Part shown: positions 5,383-7,169 of the stretch, piece after piece
Position numbering within the stretch: position 1 is the stretch's first letter
Layout of the letters: each line of letters begins with the position of its first letter
Assembly: GCA_011523195.1 (NCBI GenBank)
Contig: WTHH01000133.1
Coordinates: 1 to 7,169, forward strand
DNA length: 7,169 nt
Reading direction: 5' to 3'
From: Verrucomicrobiales bacterium
GTDB lineage: Bacteria > Verrucomicrobiota > Verrucomicrobiia > Limisphaerales > UBA1096
Made by a program: the position numbers and the translations under genes
Notes under the pieces: generated by a model
What the model saw: only the letters and a program-made list of their open reading frames with translations
What the model was told of the DNA's origin: nothing
The model's database searches: none

Positions 5383-7169
5383 ATGAAATTACTGAATACT
5401 CTTCTTGTGTTCGCTGCCGGGCTGGCGCTTGGCCAAGCGCAACCGGCGGATCGTGAGGCGCTCTGGAAGGAAGTCGCTGAGGCGGAGAAAAAGGGACGGC
5501 CCAAAACCGCCGCCGCCAAGCTTCAGACGATCTACGACTCCGCGCTCAAGGCCGGCAAACACGCCGAGGCAATCAAGGCCCTGGCCAAGCGCATCACCCA
5601 CGAGGGCGCTGTGCAAGGCAGCAAGCCGGAGGAAAAAATCACCCGCCTACAGGACGAACTCGGGAAAGTGCCGGCCGAGGCCAAGCCGCTGCTCGAGACC
5701 GTGCTGGGCCACTGGTACTGGCAGTATTTTCGGCAAAACCGCTATCGTTTCATGCAGCGCACCGCGACAGCCGAACCGCTTGGGGAGGACTTCACCACGT
5801 GGGATCTGCCGCGACTGTACCGGGAAATCGACCTTCACTTCACCAACGCCCTCGCCGATGGCCGTCTCAAGACCATCCCGACCCGCGACTTCGCCGACCT
5901 GCTGACCAAGCCAACGCTGCCGGAGAATTACCGGCCGACGCTGTACGACTTTATCGCGCACGAGGCACTTGCCTTTTACACCTCTGGTGAATTCGCCGCA
6001 GCCAAGCCGGAGGACGCGTTTGAAATCAAGGCGACCGACCCGGTACTCGATTCGCTCGACAAATTTCTCGCGTGGAACCCACAGACCACCGACACCGCCT
6101 CGCCCCACCTCAAGGCGGTGAAGCTGTTTCAGGACGTCCTGCGCTTTCACCGAACCGACTCCGTCTCTGCCGCCCGGGTGGACGCCGATATCGCGCGGCT
6201 GCTTTTCGGGAAAAACAGCGCGGTCGGCGAAGGCGCTAGGGATCGATTCATCGAAGCCATCCGCGACGTGGCCGAAAACGAGCCGGGGCAGCTCTCCGCC
6301 TGGGCACGCTTCCACTGGGCCACGGCGCTGAACGAAAAAGGCGAACTGGTCGAGGCGCGCCGGGTTGCGATCGTCGGGCGCGATCAATTCAAGGATTCGC
6401 GGGGCGGCAAACGCTGCCACAACCTCGTCGCCCAGATTGAAGCCAAGACCATCGACGTGACGACCGAGTCCGTCTGGGCAAAGCCCGGTGCGGAGCTTTC
6501 CGTGCGGTATCGGAACATCACCGAGGCGCATTTCCGCTTGGTTAAGGCGGATTGGACGGGCGTGCGTAAAAAACAATTCCGCGTCTCTCCCTCCGCACAG
6601 CGGCGGGCGCTCCTGCAAAAAACCCCGGTAAAAACCTGGCAGCACAGCCTCACCCCGACTGCCGACTACAAGCAGCGCACCGAGGTCTTCGACACGCCGG
6701 ACGACGTGGCGCCCGGTTTTTACTACCTCATCTCCAGCGCCCAGGCCGACTTCAGCGAACAGAACAACCGCATGCACTACACCGCGGTCTGGATCAGCGA
6801 CCTGTCACTCGTCCTGCGCTCACGCGCAAACCAACTCGAGGGCTTCGTGCTGGAGGCCAATTCCGGCGAACCGCTCAGCGGAGCCAATGTCTCGCTCTGG
6901 CTGGGCAATCGACCGGATAATTCGAGGGAACGAAAAACCACCACCGACGAGCACGGCTTTTTCAAATTCTCCAAGGGGCCGCGTGAATATTACGGCGACG
7001 TCCTCGTGCGGAACGGCAAACGGCGTGTCGGCACGACGTCGCGCAACGGATTCTGGGGGGGCCAACTGCCGGAGGAGCGGGAGGAGCGGCAGATCATTTT
7101 CTTCACCGACCGCGCTATTTATCGACCCGGCCAGTCGATCCAGTTCAAGGGCATCGCGCTGAAGTGGCA
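5383..7169 (+). CDS. Large alpha-2-macroglobulin family protein, N-terminal part
   Basis: An ATG at 5383 opens a frame without stops to the right edge (595 complete codons). Residues 1-19 are a Sec signal peptide (MKLLNTLLVFAAGLALGQA) with no lipobox cysteine, so the mature protein is probably soluble or periplasmic and not a lipoprotein. Residues 20-350 are mostly helical and contain RPTLYDFIAHEAL, a pattern seen near the N-terminus of large bacterial macroglobulins. From about 360 the sequence turns beta-rich (AKPGAELSVRYRN, an MG1-like start). Residues 485-545 resemble a repeat-type beta domain (LEGFVLEANSGEPLSGANVSLW). At about 572 comes the family signature FFTDRAIYRPGQSIQFKG of the MG2 domain. 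Full relatives are about 1800-2000 residues, so roughly two thirds is missing, including any CxEQ thioester bait region. Bacterial family members are thought to trap proteases or act in envelope defence; the role here is inferred. Confidence 0.92.
   Translation, partial: MKLLNTLLVFAAGLALGQAQPADREALWKEVAEAEKKGRPKTAAAKLQTIYDSALKAGKHAEAIKALAKRITHEGAVQGSKPEEKITRLQDELGKVPAEAKPLLETVLGHWYWQYFRQNRYRFMQRTATAEPLGEDFTTWDLPRLYREIDLHFTNALADGRLKTIPTRDFADLLTKPTLPENYRPTLYDFIAHEALAFYTSGEFAAAKPEDAFEIKATDPVLDSLDKFLAWNPQTTDTASPHLKAVKLFQDVLRFHRTDSVSAARVDADIARLLFGKNSAVGEGARDRFIEAIRDVAENEPGQLSAWARFHWATALNEKGELVEARRVAIVGRDQFKDSRGGKRCHNLVAQIEAKTIDVTTESVWAKPGAELSVRYRNITEAHFRLVKADWTGVRKKQFRVSPSAQRRALLQKTPVKTWQHSLTPTADYKQRTEVFDTPDDVAPGFYYLISSAQADFSEQNNRMHYTAVWISDLSLVLRSRANQLEGFVLEANSGEPLSGANVSLWLGNRPDNSRERKTTTDEHGFFKFSKGPREYYGDVLVRNGKRRVGTTSRNGFWGGQLPEEREERQIIFFTDRAIYRPGQSIQFKGIALKW
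5425..5440. repeat. Iterated palindrome copy, 16 bp, in the macroglobulin signal peptide
   Basis: GCGCTTGGCCAAGCGC is a perfect 16-bp palindrome identical to the one at 1708-1723. It is read GCG CTT GGC CAA GCG (Ala-Leu-Gly-Gln-Ala) at residues 15-19, the end of the signal peptide. Confidence 0.8.

Noticed and set aside
5647..6777. 376-codon open frame on the minus strand
   Set aside because: It lies opposite the macroglobulin gene, which has a signal peptide and the MG2 signature; the minus frame shows no family motif.

Overview
The window is a GC-rich piece of chromosome, most likely from the Planctomycetota-Verrucomicrobiota group. The main reason is the gene pair in the middle: a Planctomycete-type cytochrome c protein (PSCyt1/DUF1549/DUF1553, the 'PSD1' architecture) followed by a Tat-exported DUF1501 protein. 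This pair occurs in many copies in Planctomycetota and marine Verrucomicrobiota and is rare elsewhere. Clear Shine-Dalgarno sequences are missing in front of the genes, which also fits these phyla. I cannot decide between the two phyla from this window.

Layout. (1) 1-1085, minus strand: an exported serine hydrolase of the beta-lactamase/family VIII esterase fold, with its C-terminus beyond the left edge. (2) 1086-1204: a short divergent intergenic region. (3) 1205-3832, plus: the PSD1 protein with two CxxCH haem-binding motifs. (4) 3842-5306, plus: a DUF1501 protein, only 9 bases after the PSD1 stop and so probably in the same operon. Its frame is broken by an A8 run at 4739-4746; removing one A restores a normal 487-residue protein. 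(5) 5307-5382: intergenic, with a 14-bp palindrome and weak promoter-like boxes. (6) 5383-7169, plus: the N-terminal third or so of a large alpha-2-macroglobulin-like protein that runs off the right edge.

All four products carry export signals (three Sec-type, one Tat-type), so the neighbourhood encodes periplasmic or surface functions: a haem protein and its alkaline-phosphatase-fold partner, a hydrolase, and a large macroglobulin. No direct pathway link between the outer genes and the central pair can be shown from sequence.

The most unusual signal is not a gene. A palindromic word built on CGCTTGGCCAAGCG recurs at 1005-1017, 1708-1723, 1848-1857, 5310-5323 and 5425-5440, with a phase-shifted form (CCAAGCGCTTGG) at 1134-1145. 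It lies in coding and intergenic DNA and is read in all three codon frames, so it looks like a genome-wide iterated palindrome (comparable in kind to cyanobacterial HIP1) rather than a protein motif. No tRNA, rRNA, CRISPR array, insertion sequence or riboswitch was seen.
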